Shown piece by piece: positions 13,589 through 26,890 of a stretch of DNA of 64,000 nucleotides. Each line of letters begins with the position of its first letter. Within the stretch, counting starts at the first letter, position 1. The translations under genes were made by a program, and so were the position numbers. Where the stretch lies: the NCBI GenBank assembly GCA_027625915.1, contig JANTQA010000047.1:17484001-17548000 (forward strand), read 5' to 3'. The notes under the pieces were generated by a model. It did no database searches. It was given only the letters and a program-made list of their open reading frames with translations, and was not told the DNA's origin. The DNA is from Anaeramoeba flamelloides. Its lineage: Eukaryota > Metamonada > Anaeramoebidae.

Positions 13589-16500
13589 TCAACAAACTGG
13601 CTCCACGGTTTTATGTGGGTACACTGGACATTTGAGTGCTTGGTGAGTTCTATAAAATCTTTGTTCGGTTTCCCAATCTTTGCCAAATAATAATTCGATG
13701 TATTCTATACTTTTTTTGGGAATTTGGTGTGTGTGATTAAAAAAAAGGGATGTTTTTGTTGGGAAAATCATTTCACTGGGAAAATCATGTCGAAAATATC
13801 TTTTTTTCAAGATACCATGTCTAACTTTAATATCATCAAAGCCGATATATGGTTTAGTTTTATCTTCTTCGAGTGTATATCGGTATAAATCAATATAATT
13901 CTTATTCATCTTTGACCAAGAAATTTTGCAGCCTCTATTTCCATCTATTTCGAATCCTCGTGCATTAAGTTCATCAGTAATTACTTGTTTGTATTTAATC
14001 CAATGTTTTTGTAACATCGAAATATCTTCATCAGTATCCCAAGGAATTCTAACTTTTTCTCTGTATAGAGATAATAATGTCCCCCTATCCAGAAAATGTG
14101 GAATGTTATATTTTGTTAGAACTTTTATTATTTATATTTATATGTGTGTGTATTAAAAAAAAAGGAGTTTGATTAAATTACGAAAAGGATAAGTTAAGAA
14201 TTGGGGTTATTTTTATTTTTTTTTCGAAATATTGTTCCTAAAACTCATGGGAATATTAATTTTCTTCACTTCTTACAAAAAAGAAAAAATAAATATAAAA
14301 GAGAAAAAATAACTTTAAAATTTAGAATATTTCTTTTAATCAATCACTATATTTAAAATTATTTTGTATAATACGAAACAATTAAATAAAGAAAAAAATA
14401 TCTCTAAAAAATTTTTTAGTGATTTTAATTAAAATTCAACATTTTTGAATCTAAGTTTATAGTTTTTTACAGAGTAGCGTAAAGTGTCGTGAAGTTCAGT
14501 TGTGTGTCGTAGAATTGCGTGGTGTTTCATGGAAAATCTAGCTTTTCTCAGGTTTTTAATTTTTTTGTTTTAATTTCAAAAAATGCAGAAAAACTAACAA
14601 TGGGGTGTTTTTGTACATATATAATTTAAAAGAATAGAGTGGAAGGTCTGGCTTTATACTCAAACCCTTAAATTAAAATAAAAAAAAATTTGTTATTGAA
14701 TTTTTTAAATTTCTTTCAGTTTCAGTTTGCAATTTAGGGGGAACTGCCACTTTACGTAGATTTCAAAGCTGGTATAAATATGTTATTATACAAAGCGATG
14801 TGTTTTTAATTTTAATTCTTAATATTCTCCATAAAATACATTAAAAAAATCATCTTATTTAGTGATGAAAATGAAAAGATCTAAGAAAAAAAATCAAAAA
14901 AATAATTTCTTTCTTTAATAATTTCCGATCAAATTAATTTTTTTTTTTTTTTTTAATATTTAACTAAAATTGAAAATTGATTTAATAAGAAATATCCTTT
15001 TTTAGAAAAGTTATTATTATTTTGTATCGAATTAATGAGATCCTTTTTTACTTTAAATTTTTATCATTTATTTTTGTAAAATAATTTTTTAATGGGGTAA
15101 GTACATTTTATCAAATTTTGAATGTCTCAGTTTATGAGAAATTGAATTATTAAAATCATTTCTTTAGCTGAATAAATGACTGTTTTAAAAAAGGGTGGGG
15201 GTTGAATATATCCGAGTATAAGATATTTACGTACCAAATTCAAAAATAGAAATCAAAAATATTAAACAATTGATACAAGAAAAAATAACATAAAATCATT
15301 TATTTATTGATCTTATCTTTAATATTTGAGATAATTTCTTTTTATTTTCTCAGTTTTTATTTGTAATTTTGAATCAAATACTTTTGTTTGTAAAATTTTT
15401 GTGATTAATTAATTAATTCCTATTTATTTATAAAGAATTCCTAAAATAAATTTTCAAATTCCTATTTTCATTTAATTCATCTAATTTAATTTTGATTTAT
15501 CTAATTCTAGTTTTATTTCTGGAAATAATGATATTTTTTTTTATTCCTCTTCAGAAATAAAGATTTATTGGACACATTTGTTTGATTTTATAATTATTTA
15601 TTTTCCATTAAAATGAGAACTGAAAATAATTATGAATCTGATTGAATTTTTTTCTTAATTTTTCAATTTTTCTTTGAGTTGAATCTTTTGTTTTAGTTTC
15701 TTTTTTGATTTCAATAATTCAATTCCTTTCCTTTAATCTTAGAAACACCATTCTTTGTTTTTTATTAGTTTGGAAAAAATATTTGAAAAAAGGATTCTGA
15801 AAACAATTTGTAAAAAAAAATGTTTTGGTTAAAAAACAATAAATAAGCATAAGGGTATATTCAAGGTTATAAATTGTCTATTCTCGCCAGGATTAAGAAG
15901 AAAAAGAAACAAATAGTCTAACATATACTTTGTTTGATTTTTTTTTTTCATTCTTAGATTCCAACAAGTTTATTTGGAAAGGTTATCTTTCTTGTTTATC
16001 TTATAAAAGAAAAATTTTGTTTCAAATGAATATCATTTCAGGTCTATTTTATTAGTTTTCTCTTGAATTGATTTTAAGCATATACCTGAACATATTTTTC
16101 GAGATACAAAACACAATTTATTAAAACCAAAAATTTAATTTCAAAAAAAATGTCTGTAAAAATTAAAAGTTTAAAGTTTCAACTCTGATTTGCTTCTTTC
16201 TTTTCACAAATAGAACAGTAAATGATATTTTGGTTTTAATAGTTTCAATATCTTGTGGCACTCAAAAAATATTTTTCATTAATTTTCTCACAATTAATAT
16301 TTTTCAAAAAATAGGAAAATATACCTACATAACCCTGGTATGAAAAAATAAAATTGAAAAAAAAAAGTTTGATAAAATTAATACTTTATTATTAATGATT
16401 CACCATATTTATTAAAGTTTATTCACAATATAATCAAAATCCCAGAACTTTAACTTATTGAGACTATTGTATTTATTGTTGTTGTTAGTAATACTACGAT

Positions 16501-19500
16501 TTTTAAAAAACTCTAATGAAAAGTAAAAAAGGGTGTTTTTTCGTGTAAAAAATTCCAAATAAACAGATGAATGAATTTTGGTTTAATTCGACTTGGAGAT
16601 ATTTACTTTGAATGGATCATGAATAATGTTTTTGAAAATGCTGTACTTTTCTAATAAAACTGAAAGATAAAAAAAAACAATATGTGATGATAAATATTGT
16701 CGGTTGTGCTAGGTTTTCCAGAATTTAAAAGAATTTAGTAAAAATCATATTTTTTTCTCCATTTTCTTAACTTGGAAAAAACTAATGATAACCTAGGACA
16801 CTTTTGGTTAGTTTTTTTCTAATTTTTTTTTTGAAATTTTAATAAAGAATCAAACTTTTCTTTATCAGTGGCCAATGATAAACAAATAATGTATCTTTAT
16901 TAAAAAAATTAGGTCTTAAAAAAATCCCTTTTTTCAATTTTTGGTGGATTGTAATTAAAGTCTGTAAACTTTTTATCGCACTCTAATTAATCAAATAAGG
17001 AATAAAAACAAATTTCTTTTACAGGGTCGAGTCATTATGATGAAAAATAATTTCTTGAAATCGAAAAAAAAAAAATTAGTAATTTTATCAAACCCGAATA
17101 CCAATTAAATATTAACCAACAGGATGAAGTGTGAAAGAACTCCAAAAAATCAACAATGAAAAACGAGGACATTTTTAGAAAAAAATGTACAAAGAGTCAA
17201 AACCCAATTTCCAATTATAATGGTTATGATATAAGATTTTGAAAACAACTGTGTTGGTTTTGAAGTGTCGCCCTTGGTCGGCTTTTTGAGATCTCTAGGG
17301 GTTTTTTTTTCATTATTTTCATTTTTAAAATGAGTTATTTTAATCAAAAGAAAATTAAAAAATCCTAACTTTGTAAAATATCGAAGGTTACAAAATAATC
17401 AAAAATTAGATTCAATTGAATTATAGTTAAATCGAGATGTATACGAAAAGAAAAAATTTATTTCAAATTGAGGGAAATTTAGGCATTTGAAAATATTATA
17501 TTTGAAAAGAAGTAATTTTGTTTTCTAAAATTTGGATTTTTCTGGAATTGAGATAAATTTAAACTTTTTTTTTGTTGATTTGAATTTTTTGTTATTGAAA
17601 TCCTAAAATACTTTTTGTTTGTAGTCTTTTAATTTTGAAATTGGAACTCTTTAAACTTTTAATTTTTTGCCAATGAGTATCCTAAGAAATTATTTTTTTT
17701 TTTATTTGAATTTTGTTGAATGGGATCTTAGGATCTTTTATTTTTTATTTGGTTTTTTTTAAATTAGTGCTTGTGAAATTTTTATTAAAGGTTGAATTTT
17801 TTTACAATAGAAATCCTATTGATAATTTTTTTTTTGTTATTTGAATTTTGTCAATCAAAAGAAATGTAATTTTACAATGTGCTTTTTAGGTGGCAAGTCA
17901 CTCCTTGAGTAAGGTGCAAACCCACGGTAAGTGGCTAGACCTTTAGGGCACAAATCTTGAATTTAAGGCACATAATTTTTTTTGAGATTATTGTTTGGGT
18001 TGAATAAAAAAAAAAAAGATTGTTTGTTATTATTCACAATCTTTTTTTGTGCTTTTTTGTTTTTGTTGCACTTTATTGTGTTTTTTTTTTGTGATTTATT
18101 TTGGATCTTTCTGCCTTATATCTGGTCTTTTGGTGGGCACGAAAAAGTCCAAGGACTGTATTGGAAAAGAGTTTAGATCGTATCACTCGAAAGTGTAGGA
18201 ATGATTTTTAACCAACAAACAGAAACTAAAGTAGTGTATCTACTAGACTTGTAACTTTGACACTTATTTTTCTCAATCCCTATCAAAAAATAACTTCAAA
18301 AAATTAGAAATCATAGAATGAAAAAAAAAAAAAAATGAAAAGACTTACTTTCTTCAACATTATTCAGCAAAATTGCCATTTTACGAACACAACATGGTGG
18401 CAAGTTTGTACCACGAAATAAATAATTAAAGTCACACCTAAAAGTATGGTTCCTACACCCCACCCATAAGTGGCCATTTCGTTGATGAGATACACCCATA
18501 TAAACGATTCCGGACTGATGAAGTTTTAATCTTTTTTTAATCGATACTTTTTTTTTGATTGCTTTTTGAATAGTAAAATAAGAATCAATAATCTTGGATG
18601 GTGGTGATGGTTTGTGGCTGTTCCCTTTGTAAATAACACTATTTATGAGATTTTTTTTTTGAAAGCTAAGATGAGAATAATAAACAAGCCTTAGCTTGTT
18701 TTTGTTAACCTTGAAAAAAAAATCTTGTTTATAGTTTTGAACCAAATAAGGTTTCCAATTTCCTAAACTTTTTGAGATCGCTGAAGTTCGAAGAATGAAA
18801 CTTGAAGTTAACAAATCACATGTTTTCTAAAGTTTGGAATTCGAAAATTGAAAAGAAAAATCAGTAAAAAAAAGAATGGAAACAAAACAAAATAAAAATA
18901 AAAAAAAAAAAAAAGAGAGATGAAAATTTTGCATGAAAATTTAGTATTTGAAAATTTAAAGACATACTGGCCATGCTTTCCCCTTTTTAAACGTTTTGCA
19001 ATCATTCTGTGGGTAATAATGTGGTATTTCATCTTTATGAACTATTTCAATATGCTTGCGGTTTTTATAATCTTTAAATGGTCTTTGAATTGTAAAAGGA
19101 TAATATGAATCAAAAGCCAAAACATCAATTTTTTTGTTGTAGTGCATGATGTCAATCAAATTCCGAAAGAATACTTTCTCACCAGACTTTGTTAAAAAAA
19201 GTAACATTTTCCTGTCTGTGTCTTGATCGTGAACAATTTCTAAATATTGGAAGCCATCCTCAATAAAGATCGAGTAAGGTGTTTTGATATTTTGACGGTA
19301 CCAATCGGAATCTCGTTGATAGTCTAAGACAATCAAGTTGAGATCGGGCTTAAATTCTTTTAAAATTCGTTCACTTTCAAAGTCTTGTGAAAATAGTTTT
19401 TGCAGCTCCAAGCTTTTGTCTTGTCTGAGGATAACGAAGGTGATCAAATCGTTTAAGTTTGGTAGCTTTTCTTTTTCATATTCTTGATTAAATACTGGAT

Positions 19501-19672
19501 CGTCTCTGTCTGTGTCAGAGTCAGAGTCCGTAACTGTGTCTGTGTACAAGATAGTACCATAGAATCCCTTTTTATTATAAGTAATTTTGTTTTTTTTGCT
19601 TACATAAAGAGTGAAAATTAATGTGAACACAACCAAGGCAAGAATTAATTTTTGGTTGAAAAGGTGTTTCAT
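13589..19672 (-). CDS. Fukutin/FKRP-like LicD-family protein, type II membrane protein, three exons
   Basis: Exons are 19672-18968, 18826-18349 and 14121-13589, giving 571 aa and a TGA stop. Junctions are WP|KTCD (phase 0, donor GTATGT) and EE-A|TT-LTKYN (phase 1, donor GTAAGT). Residues 1-30 hold a basic stretch and one hydrophobic signal anchor, fitting a Golgi/ER type II protein. Residues 1-235 form an N-terminal, glycosyltransferase-like region ending near KKGKAWP. Exon 2 carries GCRNHTFRCDF and NLPPCCVRK. Exon 3 carries the LicD nucleotidyltransferase core: NIPHFLDRGTLLSLYRE, then IPWDTDEDI with metal-binding Asp 423, 425 and 427, and LFGKDWETEQRFYRTH near the end. Human fukutin and FKRP transfer ribitol phosphate to glycans; the substrate here is unknown. 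Length is close to FKRP (about 495 aa). The start is the first in-frame ATG before the anchor. Confidence 0.86.
14470..14660 (+). repeat. C-family fragment (degraded)
   Basis: The series GTCGTGAAGTTC..GTCGTAGA..CTAGCTTTTCTCAG resembles 37210-37270 (GCCGTCAAGTTC..TTGTAGAT..CTAGCTTTTTCAGA). The similarity is partial and old. Confidence 0.4.
16700..16800 (+). repeat. C-family fragment
   Basis: This contains GCTAGGTTTTCCAGAATTTA followed by AAAGAATT, which recurs with few changes at 51426 and, more diverged, at 37246 and (inverted) 37090. It lies in the long intron of the fukutin-like gene. Confidence 0.5.
17030..17960 (+). repeat. EF interspersed element, copy 2 (about 930 bp, uninterrupted)
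   Basis: This is the cleanest copy. The first 400 bp match 4790-5200 and the reverse complement of about 49940-50380. The last 420 bp are T-rich repeats of about 50 bp, followed by CAAGTCACTCCTTGAGTAAG, a spacer, and GTAAGTGGCTAG, which can pair as a stem. The stem is also present in copy 1 with different bases. The element has no coding capacity. Confidence 0.7.
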
Positions 19673-20481
19673 CTTTTGTTTATGAAACTCAAAAGGATAA
19701 AAAATGACAAAATCGTTCAAGTCTTTATTCGACTTGTAATTTTCTTTCTCTTTTAGTGGGATGCTAAATGTTTTGAGTACGCTGAAATAATAGTCGTTTC
19801 ATGTATTTTTTGGTTTTTTAAGTTTTTTAAAAAGTGATCCAAAAAGTGATTATCTTTGCAAATCATAAATTGTCAGAGACAGCTTTTTAAAATCTGTTGA
19901 GTTTAATTTTAGTTTGGAAATAAAAGTAAAACAAATTTCGAGAAACTTTTAAAAAAAATTAATATCAAACGCCAAAGAATTCTTAAACCAAAAAAAGTAC
20001 CCAATTTGAAAACAGAGGTTTATAATATTAATGATTTAAAGAATTTATAAATTTACTAGTTTTTATCTTTGATAAAAAACAATTTTTGGAAATATAAATG
20101 AATATTTTGTTTTAGTTTTTTTTTAAATTTATAGCGACGTTCAGATCCAGACAACAATTTAATTTAGAATTCTTGCTTTTTGAAATAATTTTTTTGTGGA
20201 AATAAAAGTTTTAAGGTTGCACCTTCTACATGTATTCCCTTGGTAAGAAAGGAATTGTTATTTCGTTTTGATTAGAGTGATCTTTGAGTTTTATAAATTG
20301 TAAGGGTTCAATTAATCATTTTTACTGTTGTCCAAATAATGTGTGTTGCAAAAGTATAATGTGTGTTTCCAAATAAAAAAGTGTGTTTTTTTGTTATAGA
20401 ATACCTATACATTAACAAATCAGAGAAACAAACAATAAACCCTAATTGACTTGGCTTTGTTTTCTTAACGTTTTAAAATAT

Positions 20482-20841
20482 ATAAAGAAATTCTAAAAAT
20501 GAAGGATCAAAATTTCAACATTTATCTCTTAAAAATCTTGAGTAAATTTTTGAAACGAATGAATCAATCACCAAAAGAAAAAATTTAAAAAAAAAACAAT
20601 AATATTACCAAAAAATTTTGAACAAAGTCCCTTCCAAATTTAAATTTTAAAGAAAATATCTAGGATGTCACTTTCAAAATTGATCTGAACTTATATATAC
20701 TTTTAGGTTATAAATTGGATTTTGCATTGGAATAAGAAGAAAAAAAAGCACCAATTTTTGATACATAGATTATCGACCTTTTAGATGTAATATTTTGATA
20801 ATTGTATTATTTAAAAAGAAATTCTAAAAATGAAGGATCAA
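20482..20841 (+). repeat. Direct repeat, 28 bp, two copies 332 bp apart
   Basis: The stretch beginning AAAGAAATTCTAAAAATGAA and ending GGATCAAA occurs at 20482-20509 and again at 20814-20841. Nothing else nearby is duplicated. Confidence 0.6.
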
Positions 20842-21393
20842 ATTGCAAAATTTACAAATCAAAAATAAAAATTACAATTTCCCAAATAATATTTTCCTAT
20901 AATGAAAAAAAAATCTTGCCCTTCACAATTTAGTTTTAGAAATTTTTTTTTTTTTTCTTGAATTATTGAATTTTCTATTAAAATATTCAACGTTTAGAAA
21001 ATATTTTTTTTTTATAATTATATTTTTCTTTTTTACAAATATCCGATTCTTATATCCCTTATTTATAAACATAATATATTAAAGAACAATGTATTTTAAA
21101 GGGTTCTTGGATGAAGGGTCTGAAAATATTTTATATATTTTATTTTTCTTGTGATTTTAAATGTAAAACGAGTATTGATCCAAGAAATTTGATATTTAGA
21201 ATTGAATCAAAAAGTGTAATTGTTTAAAGTAACAGTTTTTCTTCTTATTAAATCTAAAGATCCACTTTCTATTCAAGTCTATTTATAGACTCTTTCAAAA
21301 CGTTTGAATTTTTTAAAATAATATGGAATTAAAATTAAGTAATATTAGGAGATTTTTGAATCTTTTCATGTTAAATAACAAATTTGGTTATTA

Positions 21394-21793
21394 CCGTTGT
21401 GGAAAAAAAGTGAAACAAGGTTTTTAATTGGGAACATTACTGAAAATGAAAAGTAAGATCACTGAAAAAAAGAATAAATAAATAAATAAAGACAAAATGA
21501 AGTATTCGCCACAATAACAGTTTTTTTAATACTATCTTTTGGTATGGGTTTTTCTTTGATTGATCAATTATTAAAAATTTGTTCAAAAAATTGACTATTT
21601 TTGTGATCTCCAAAACCACACCAATAATTTCGATAAATCAAGTAGATTTAAATTGTATTTCTTGTATTGATTGAAAATAATATAATGGGTTATTATTTGA
21701 AGTTAATTGGATTCTTCTTTTTATTGATTTTACTTTTCATTTTCAGTAATGTTCCCAATTAAAAACCTTGTTTCACTTTTTTTCCACAACAGT
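21394..21793 (+). mobile_element. Young MITE with 61-bp perfect terminal inverted repeats
   Basis: The left arm starts at 21396 with GTTGTGGAAAAAAAGTGAAA and the right arm ends at 21790 with its exact reverse complement. The arms are identical over 61 bp and still similar over about 80 bp. TA dinucleotides lie just outside both ends, which suggests a TA target duplication and a Tc1/mariner-type transposase acting in trans. The internal 240 bp has no convincing gene. Perfect arms suggest recent insertion. Confidence 0.88.
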
Positions 21794-23384
21794 TAAAAAA
21801 ATATTTTTTAACACAAATGACATATTTTGAAAATAAATTTAAATTTTGGCTTTGTAACAAGAAATATCTGTTCATCATTCTTTAAAGTTGTCAGATATGT
21901 TGTTAGTTTTAAAAGGAATATTACAATAACTACAATTTGGATAATTTAGCAATACTGTATTTGAATTATAAATGGGAAAAAATTTTCACTATATTTTCCT
22001 TTTTTTTTTCTTTACTAAATTGTGTTTCCAAGTATTTTGTAATCTCTGGCATTTACTGAAAAAGGAAATTGAAAATTTAGTGAAAATTTATCCTATTTAA
22101 AACTTAAATACCAGTATAATAGAAATATATAAAATTTATTTCCAAACCTTGAAAAGGAAAGTCAAAAGGAATTGTAAAGAATTAAAATTAAAGATCGTTT
22201 TGTTTTTGTTTTAATTTGTTATTAATTAGACAAAACATAAAAATGATTTCGGAATTTGTAAGATTTTTTTTTGAAAAAATTTAATTTTTTCATTAACTAT
22301 GATATTTTTTCATATATATCCTCAAGGGGCAAGAAACTTTACAATATACTGAATGTTTTAAAAGGCAAAAATTCGATTTAATAAACTATTGGAGATGTTT
22401 GGGTTGTTTGAATTTGAGAAAAAGTATTTTTATTTTCCCTTCTACACTTCTACTCCCAAATCACTTTTTTTCTTTTTTTAATTCAATAGAATGTTACTAA
22501 ATACATCAAACATTTTGGCAAGTATCTTGGTCCTGAGGGAGGGGAAGTATTTGGAAAAGTAGTCTAGTTTATGATAAAATCAGAACTTTTTTCAAAAAAA
22601 AAAATAGTGAAAAATTCAAATATCATTTTTTCCTTAATGGTGTTTAGCCAGAATTTAACTCAAAAGAATTTTGAGTACTTTTTTGTTTTCTTACACATTG
22701 ATTTTAGAACAATAAAATGAACAAAATTTTCACTTTCATTTTCCTTATTTTCTTTATCGAACAAAAATCTAGTTTTCAAAGAAACTGATCATAATTTGTG
22801 GTTATTTAATTTGTTTGATGCTTTTGGGTTGGTATATATTGGATTTTATTATCTGTCTTTGGAGTCTATTGGGTCAAATAAGTGCAACCAAAATCAGAAT
22901 TTAGAAAAGAAAAACAATATAATCAGAAATTTTTTTCAATTTATTTTTTAAAAATTGGAATCAAAACAAATTGGAAACAGCTAATTGGATTGAAGTAAAA
23001 AGTAACATTATTTTTTGGTCTGAAGAAGGGTATTTTAATTCAAAGGTAATAGTTTTCCAAAGGATTAGAAAAAAATCATTAAAAGAAATTTTTCTAAATT
23101 TTAAAACTGGCTTTAACAAATCACAAAAAAGATAGTTTCATCAAACACACCATTTGATTTCTTCTTCATGGTTATCTGAGTTTATGAGATTTTTAAATGT
23201 TTGAAATAAAAGAAACTTACAAATCAAATTTTTGAGATCTTATAAGAAAGGATTTACAGTCAAGTACAAAAAACCCACTCGTCTGTTTCGGTATTTTAGA
23301 TTATTTAACAAATTTCCAATAAACAAATCCATTTTTTTTTAGATACTTTTATCAAAAATTACATTAATTTAAAAATTTTATCAA

Positions 23385-24147
23385 ATGAGTATTAACAACC
23401 ATAGTGTCAAGGTAACTCCTTTCTTGCTTTTATTTTTTTTTCAAACCTACCAAATTTTACACACAAATAAATTCAAAATTTCCTTTTCGTTCACATCCGA
23501 ACTCTTTTTAAACGAAAATTTAATAGATTGTTGTTGTTGGAGATGGGGCTGTTGGAAAAACACTATCTTTAACAAGCTATTGTAAAAACGAAATCCCAAA
23601 AAGATATGTACCGACTGTGTTTGATAACTTGACTTGTAATGTCACTGTTGATCAAACCCCAATTTTGTTAACGATCTGGGACACAGCCGGGCAAGAGGAG
23701 TATGATCAATTGAGGCCATTGAGCTACCCAGGCACCGACATCTTTTTAATGATGTTTTCTACGATTTCTCCAACATCTCTTGAGAACATCAAATACAAGT
23801 GGTTCCCAGAAATTCAAGAGCACTGCCCAAATGGGTTATGCATGCTAGTTGGATCAAAGCTTGATTTACGAGAAGACAACGACTACTTGGAGGAAAACAA
23901 CATCAATCCTGTCACAACAGAACAAGGTACAAAGCTCGCCAAGGATTTGGGGTGCTGCGACTATTTTGAAATGTCTGGGTTGACACAAAAGAATTTACAC
24001 AACACTTTTGAGCAAGCGTTAAGAATTGTCCTGTCTCAAAAGATGGGTGAAACTATTAAATTCCGATCCATAACAACACAGAAAAAGACCACAACAAAAA
24101 AAGCAGATATTGATGCAGACAAAAAGCATTGCTGTACAATCCTTTAA
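23385..24147 (+). CDS. Rho/Rac-family small GTPase, prenylated, two exons
   Basis: Exon 1 is 23385-23411 (9 codons) and exon 2 is 23527-24147. The 115-bp intron runs from GTAACT to TAATAG, phase 0, giving 215 aa. The protein is a membrane-anchored molecular switch of the actin-signalling type. The P-loop is GDGAVGKT at residues 14-21. The switch I threonine is Thr39 in YVPTVFD, and switch II is WDTAGQEEYDQLRPLSY with Gln65; numbering is Rac plus 4. The guanine-specificity motif is SKLD (119-122) rather than TKLD, and the G5 motif is SGL rather than SAL; both are mild changes. The tail is Lys-rich and ends CTIL, a CAAX box whose final Leu predicts geranylgeranylation. The sequence after the P-loop (TLSLTSYC) differs from Rac (TCLLISYT). 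An AATAAA lies near 24290. Which Rho subfamily it belongs to cannot be decided here. Confidence 0.95.
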
Positions 24148-26890
24148 AGTGTAACTGCTTTGTGAAATTACAAATGTTTAGATCTCTTGCTCTTTTTAAA
24201 AGATATCAAGAATTTAAATGCCAAATTTTTTTTTCTATTTGAGTGTTATTATTTCACTCGAACAAAATACAAGATTTTGTAAATTTATTTAATAAATATT
24301 CATAATTTTTTTTATTTTGGTTTTTTACTTTATTTATTCCAAAGAAAATTTCAATAGATATTATTAGGATTTTTTTTTTCATAAATTTTCAAATTTACAA
24401 TTCCTGAAAAAAATTGTCAAATCGGTTTTAATTGTAAAACAGTAAAAAATGTTGTCATTTTCAAATATTTTATAATGCCTTTTTTTTGTTCATTTTAAAA
24501 CAAAAACCAAGTCAAGATCAAAAATAGATTGATTATTGGAATCAAAATATAAGCCCAAAAATTACATAAAACTAAAATTTAAGGATTTCATTCCTACCCT
24601 GGAGGGTCTTTATTTATTGTGTTATTTTTCATTCACTTCTAAAAAAGAATTTTCAATCAGAAAAAATTGGACAATAAAATACTATTTTCAAAGTGAAAAT
24701 CAACATAAAGAAAAATTTTCAAATAGATTTTTGGGACATTTTTATAAAAAAAAAAATGACTGTAATGGATTTAAAAGAGAAAGTTCAAATTTGAAAATAT
24801 TTAAAACATGTAAAAGTGACTAAAAAAATATTTAGAACAGCTTGGGAAGTTACTTTGTATTTATAGATTTGAAATGGAAATTATGAAATTCTCAAATCAA
24901 ATATCGGTTAAATCTTATAAAAGACAAAAATATGAAAATTGCTGTGTTTGTGAAAATTTCTATTTTTTGAAAAAGAAATAATCAGTGGATAAATTCTACC
25001 GAGATTGTGGAACTCTTTCAAGGGTGTTTTTATACAGTAATTTCACTATTTTCACCTGGAAAGGTAATCCTTAAGCTAGTTCAATTTTCAAAATTTGGAT
25101 TTTAATTCTAAAAATTTGAAAATGTAATTTTTTGAGGATTATTTGTTCAATATTACCTATTCCATCCATTTAAATTATTGGGGGGGGGGGGATTTATCAA
25201 AATATTTTTTAGCCTGGTTTGAGCAATATAAATTTCAGATATCTTTATTGATCATTGAAAAAAAGTAAAACAATCATTGAAAAATTGACATTTACACAAC
25301 ACAACTTGGAAATTTTTTTATGAAAAAAATCTTGATACTTGGTATTTTTAAAAAATACTCAAGTAATAAATTTTATTATACATAAAACTTTTGAAAAAGG
25401 TATACAACTTTAATAGGTATTAATAGGAATTAAAAAAAAAATGAATTTTTTCTCAAGATTTTTTTCATTGTGAATTGTAAAATTTTTGAAATTTTTATTC
25501 GACTTATAGGAGAGATTATTTGAATCTATTTTTTTTTTTTAAATCAAAAAAGAATCATATTTTTTTTAATTTTAAAAACAGATATTTCTAACAAAAGTTA
25601 TTGCTAATTTAAATTGAAAAAAAGATTGTTTTTCTGTTTTTGGAATATTTTTAACATTTTATTTTTTTTTTCATATTTGAGTTTTAAGGTATTTATCTTG
25701 TTTTTATTCTGAAAATTGTTTGAAAATTAATATTTTTTATTACTTTATGTTATATATAAAGTTTATTCATTTTAAATAATTTCAAAAAAAAAAAAATACT
25801 TTAAAAATATGTGTTTTTTTCCAAAGCAAGTGATTTTGAAAAAGGGGGTAATTCGAATCTTATCTAGTTTACTACTTATCTTTCCTTTATGATATAAAAT
25901 TATCATAACTTTGAAAAAAAAAAAATAAAAATAAAAATAAAATATGAGTAAAGAAGAAGTAATTGTCTAAATATAAAGACCTGATATCAAGAAATAACTA
26001 TTAATATTAATTGTTTTCTTAATTATTCCTTTTATGAATATGATTTCGATTTTTTATTTTGTTTGTAACTGGTTTAAATCAATAAATTAAACCATAATAT
26101 TTTTTATTAAAAAATTAATGGGTTTCGTTCAAGAAATTATTTTAATAAAATATTTTCTCATAAAGATCGGCACTCAAAATTGGTAAAATGTATCTACTCC
26201 CTTAATGATCTTTTTTTCAAGATTTTTTTCAGATTGGGAAGAAAGAAGAATAATGAAGAGTGAAATTTCAAAGTGTAGACTATAAACATAAAAGGGTAAT
26301 TTGAAATTAATGTATAACTGGATAATTGATTAACATACCGGTATCTGAAAAATATATGGGAATAAATTTTCACTTCTTTTTTCTTTTTTTTATCAGTCAA
26401 TTTCAAGATAAAAAGAATTCACAGATGTGATTTGTATTTATTTGTCTGTTCCATATTCAGTGCAATATAGATTGCTATCTGATGGGTGAACAGAGAATCC
26501 TTTCTCAAAGCCAAGATATCAAGATTGAAAAAATGAAAATCAACTCGTAAATTATCCGTGTTTTAATCCTCAAATAACAGTATTGTAAGCATAGAAATAT
26601 TTTACATTTCATAAATAAATTTGGAAAAAAACATGGTTTCTTTGCTATTATTAGATCCAAAATTATAATACAACCAAAACCTAAAAAGGATTTTGAAAAA
26701 CACTACAAAAAAACTCTTAACTTTTTACAAAGCTTATCACTTTTGAAACACATTTCCCCTTAAAAGTGTCGGAAAGTGTTTGAAAAGTTTGTAGATTGAT
26801 AAAAAGTCTTGAGATTATTCCGAGAAATTAAAAAGATTTTAAATCATTTTTTTTTTTTTTTTTTTTTTTGCTTTTCATAGCTAAATACAG
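24148..26890. other. Intergenic region, no gene recognised
   Basis: This is AT-rich sequence between the Rho gene and the DIS3L2-like gene. It includes a run of 12 G near 25182-25193 and a long T run at about 26847-26869 just before the DIS3L2-like start. A 95-codon frame at 24536-24823 is composed like its surroundings and shows no domain. Confidence 0.5.

Larger units (their letters stand above)
14122..18348 (-). other. 4227-bp intron of the fukutin-like gene
   Basis: The donor is GTAAGT at 18348 and the acceptor is ..AAAAG ending at 14122. The intron carries EF copy 2 (17030-17960) and C-family fragments near 14470-14660 and 16700-16800. A possible Phe/Leu-rich frame at 17982-18176 has no support as a gene. 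Confidence 0.8.
19673..23384. other. Intergenic region between divergent genes
   Basis: The fukutin-like gene starts leftward at 19672 and the Rho gene starts rightward at 23385, so this is a shared upstream region. It contains a young MITE (21394-21793) and a 28-bp exact local duplication (20482-20509 and 20814-20841). I cannot define promoter motifs in so AT-rich a sequence. Confidence 0.5.

Noticed and set aside
17892-17965. EF element as a Helitron
   Set aside because: There is a terminal stem, but no CTRR end, no 5' TC start and no A/T insertion site could be fixed in AT-rich flanks.
24536-24823. 95-codon plus-strand frame downstream of the Rho gene
   Set aside because: Lys/Phe/Asn-rich composition matching non-coding DNA; no motif and no sign of splicing to a neighbour.
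26440-26530. Minus-strand stretch reading GFSVHPSDSNLYCTEYGTDK before a stop, looking exon-like
   Set aside because: It is very short, with no partner exon, no clear splice context and no recognised family. A chance or fossil exon cannot be excluded.
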